In this document: piece after piece, positions 60,903-64,000 of the stretch | Layout of the letters: every line of letters starts with the position of its first letter | How positions within the stretch are numbered: position 1 is the first letter of the stretch | Source: Nissolia schottii | Taxonomy: Eukaryota > Streptophyta > Magnoliopsida > Fabales > Fabaceae | Assembly (NCBI GenBank): GCA_003254905.1 | Contig: QANU01056374.1 | Location: 1 to 64,000, forward strand | Length of the DNA: 64,000 nt | Direction of reading: 5' to 3' | The notes under the pieces: generated by a model | What the model was told of the DNA's origin: nothing | Seen by the model: the letters and a program-made list of their open reading frames with translations, nothing else | Database searches by the model: none | Position numbers and translations under genes: made by a program

Positions 60903-62345
60903 AATTTATTATGATATATTAGTTTTTTTACTTGAAGCATCCTTTTTCTTTATTAAACTATTTTATTTTATTTTATTTTTAATAAAACGGAACTATTGTT
61001 GCAATATAATTGTATAAAGATAAGGGGGTGTGTTTAATGAGATTTGTTTTTGCAATATAATGAAATTTTATTCAAACCATCATACGATGGGGATCAACAA
61101 AGATACATTAAATTTAAAAAAAAAAATCCACAAGAACAAGTGGATGTAACAAATGTTAAAAGCCCCCATAACCATAACACAAAAACTAAAAAAAAACAAA
61201 TCAAAACAGAAGCTGCATGTATGCCATGACAACACAGTATAATAGAACAATGCATACATAAACTAACAACCCAGGCAACCTTTTTTTTTACCATTGTTTA
61301 TTGTGACTATTGCCCTTTGTTGCACTTGCTTATTTTTTTTTCTTCTTCTTCTTTTGGCTGATTGTAGCCTTTTTTTTTTTTTTACTTATTATTTAGTCAA
61401 AAAGTATTAAATTTGTCTCTAAAATTGTTAAAAATTAATCCAATTAGTCCTTTAGCATTAGTCAAGTAAACCTTGGGAACGAATTTGTTACTTTTGATAA
61501 CTTGAGGACGAATTTAACCTACATTACCAACCATGGAGACAAATTTAAAGGTTTAGTTGTTTCTTTTGTATAAATATTTGATTTTATTTAGATCAACTAT
61601 ATGATTTAGTAAGCGTTTTAAACTCAAGAAATAACTTAATTACTTGATACTTGTATGAAACATTTATGATTACGAAAACACATAGTAGTCCCATAAATAA
61701 AATATATTGAACCAAACAACAAATACCAAGCTAAACATCAAAACATCTAGCACCAAAAAAAAAAACGTCAAAACATCCTGTGTGGAGCCACTGTAACATA
61801 TATTATTTAAATGATATGATTGAAACAATACTAAAAGTGAAATATTGTGAAGACTTCAACTATAAAGTAAAAAAGTTACAAAAGTGATAGTAAATTGAGT
61901 ACAATTAGAACCATGAAGCAAAAAGGAAAAAAAAAAGGTGAAAATCTCTCATTTCTTTTTTCAATCTTTTCAACAAAGTTTGTAGATCATAACAAAAAGA
62001 AATATTTATTTGTGCACTTTTCTCGAGAACATTACTTTCTTTCTTAGTAGCAAACTTATCTGCTTTGTTCAAAATTGCACGAATTTGGTAGAAATAGGAG
62101 TTCAAACATTTATTTCTCATTTCTTTCATGGGTGAGCTCTTTGAATACTGCATCTCTTTTAGCTTGTGAGCAAAGCTCAACACAAGTCCTTCTATTGAAA
62201 AATATAAAGATTTCAAAAGATTAAAACTACAAGTTAATCTAGATGGGTGGGAAATTGATTTTTTTTTTTTTTAAAAAAAAATGAACAAACAACCTAAATG
62301 ATTCCCGCGGTAAGATTTTGGATGTACTATAGATATTACGAGAAT
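60813..62345. other. Intergenic DNA between satellite and CACTA element
   Basis: A (TA)n run at ~60870-60897 sits just after the array. The rest is AT-rich. A 103-codon minus frame at 61905-62216 has no recognised domain. It might be a host-gene or transposon scrap, but I cannot support a function. No CACTA terminus was identified before the transposase. Confidence 0.45.
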
Positions 62346-62351
62346 TGAGGA

Positions 62352-64000
62352 GTGATAAAGCCGGAATATTTTGAGGGCATCGACTACTTTTATATGAACG
62401 TTACAACTATGATGGCAGAGCAAAATATTAGATGTCCGTGTTCTTTTTGCAAGCGATGTAGAATATTAGATGTTGAAAGGGTTAAATTGCATCTCTATAA
62501 GAATGGGTTTGAGCTGCATTACTGGATATGGACCGACCAAGGAGAAGTTGATGCTAACGGTGTCAATGAGTTTAGTAGGCGGCATTGCGGAGGGGGCAGT
62601 ACAGGTCACGTACAATTTGCTGAAGATGATGAAGCAGGAGACTTTCAATTTAATGATGATAGATTTGTTGAAATGGTTAACGATGCCTTCGACGGTACCA
62701 TGCTTGATGAAGAACCTAATATGGAGGATAAGAAATTTTATAGTTTACTAGAAGAAGCAAATACTCCTGTTTGGGAAGGATCTGTACATTCAAAGTTATC
62801 TGTTGCAATACGGATGTTGACTATGAAGTTGAAGGCCAATCAATCTGAGAGATCATTTGACCAGTGGCTTTCGTTCATCCAAGAACTAACACCCCTGAAT
62901 TATGACATACCGTTGAACTTCTATCAAGCCAAAAAAATATTCTCCAAACTTGCATTGTAATCCTTAAAGATTAATTGTTGTCACGGGGTGTATGTTGTAC
63001 TATAAGGATGATATGATTTTAACTGAATACAAATTTTGTGGCGCTACTAGGTTTAAACCTACGAGAGTTATTCTTGGCAGGTACAAGAATGTTCCGTACA
63101 AGAGAATGCATTATTTGCCATTAATCCCAAGACTTAAAAGATTGTCTGCCTCGATGAGCTCAACACCACACATGAGATGGTACTACGAGAATAAGAGAAA
63201 TGATGGTATTATGACTCATTCGTCTCATGGAGAAGCATGGCAACCCTTTGACAACGTTCGCAGATCCTCAGAATGTCAGATTAGGTCTTTGCTCAAATGG
63301 GTTTGCTCCTAATAATCAATTCAGCAAACCGTATTCATGTTGGCCCATCATCGTTACACCGTATAATCTCCCCCCTGAAATGTGTATGAAAGATTCGTAT
63401 CTGTTCTTGTCTTATGTGATCTCAGGGCCAAGCAACCCAAAAGCCAAGATTGATGTTTTCCTCCAACTATTGATTGATGAGCTGAATATGTTGTGGAGTC
63501 CAGGTATGCTTGCGTATGACATGTCCATGAAGCAAAATTTCATGCTGAGGGTATCTTTGATGTGGACTGTTAATGATTTTCTGGCTTTTGGCATGTTATC
63601 TTGGTGGATGACAGCTGGAAGGTTGGCGTGTCTAGTTTGTATGGAAGACACTAAGGCATTTTGGCTACCGAACGGAGAAAAACAATCGTGGTTTAATTGT
63701 CATAGGGTATTCTTGGAACCTTGTCACACGTTTCGGAATAGCAAGTGTGGGTTTCAAAAAAATAGAATTGAAAATGAAGGGCCTCCGCAAAGATTAACTG
63801 GTCGTGACATTTGGAGGAGGATAAGACAGTTTTTGAAGATTACTGAGAATGAAAATGTTAGGCTTCCAGGTTACATGGAACAATATAACTAGACGAAGAA
63901 GAGCATATTCTGGGATTTGTCGTATTGGAAAGATAATTTGGTTCATCATTGTCTTGATGTTATGCATATTGAAAAGAATGTTCTTGATAATATAATGCAT
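62352..64000 (+). pseudogene. CACTA (En/Spm) TNP2-like transposase, decayed, runs off the window
   Basis: An N-terminal Cys-rich block (RCPCSFCKRCRILDVERVKLHL) is followed by the Transposase_21 region: CMLYYKDDMILTEYKFCG, MRWYYENKRNDGIMTH, DPQNVRLGLCSNGFAP, CWPIIVTPYNLPPEMCMK, IDVFLQLLIDELNMLW, NFMLRVSLMWTVNDFLAFG. Beyond a stop it continues TKKSIFWDLSYWKDNL and LDVMHIEKNVLDNIMH to the last base. Breaks: TAA at 62958-62960, a deletion/frameshift near 63250-63260, and TAG at 63890-63892 where the family has Trp. These proteins cut and rejoin CACTA ends. This copy cannot encode an intact enzyme, though homology is well preserved, suggesting recent decay. Confidence 0.87.

Noticed and set aside
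61905..62216. Minus-strand 103-codon frame, Lys-rich
   Set aside because: Not recognised and without splice or promoter support. Kept only as an open question beside the CACTA element.

Overview
The window is plant nuclear DNA. It is AT-rich, with many short exons bounded by GT-AG introns, five recognisable dicot genes and dense transposable-element relics. Gene sequences and LTR types (for example an LTR carrying four TAATCGATTA palindromes) point to a legume, most likely soybean or a close Glycine relative. Species is inferred; no search was run.

Layout. 1-5.5 kb: gene-poor DNA with a tRNA-type SINE flanked by target-site duplications and a possible Ty3-gypsy LTR end. 5.6-9.9 kb (-): a three-exon GH31 alpha-xylosidase (XYL1 type). 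12.8-15.1 kb: nested copia/SIRE-like retroelement debris. 16.2-18.9 kb (+): a six-exon CURT1C-type thylakoid curvature protein, followed by MITEs, a SINE and a hAT-type element. 21.8-30.6 kb (+): a TMF-type golgin (Golgin candidate 5). 34.3-41.3 kb (+): a sugar porter of the SGB1/plastidic glucose transporter 3 type. The golgin and porter are also neighbours in Arabidopsis (At1g79830/At1g79820), so this is a conserved gene pair. 42-47 kb: a CC-NB-ARC resistance pseudogene (-) broken by LTR insertions. 49-54 kb: nested terminal-inverted-repeat elements and LTR fragments. 55.0-56.5 kb (+): a two-exon type II metacaspase resembling AtMC9. 57.1-60.8 kb: a satellite-like array of about 20 units of ~178 bp, with three-part units and an apparent ~1.39 kb higher-order period, interrupted by ~226 bp of plastid accD-like DNA. 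62.3 kb to the end: a decayed CACTA (TNP2-like) transposase running off the right edge.

The five intact genes act in separate places: cell-wall xyloglucan trimming, thylakoid membrane shape, Golgi tethering, hexose transport and regulated proteolysis. They do not form a pathway. The most unusual structures are the higher-order satellite with its plastid insertion, the SGB1 leader intron whose repeat multiplies the 3' splice site, and the solo LTR that splits the resistance pseudogene and can be placed to the codon.
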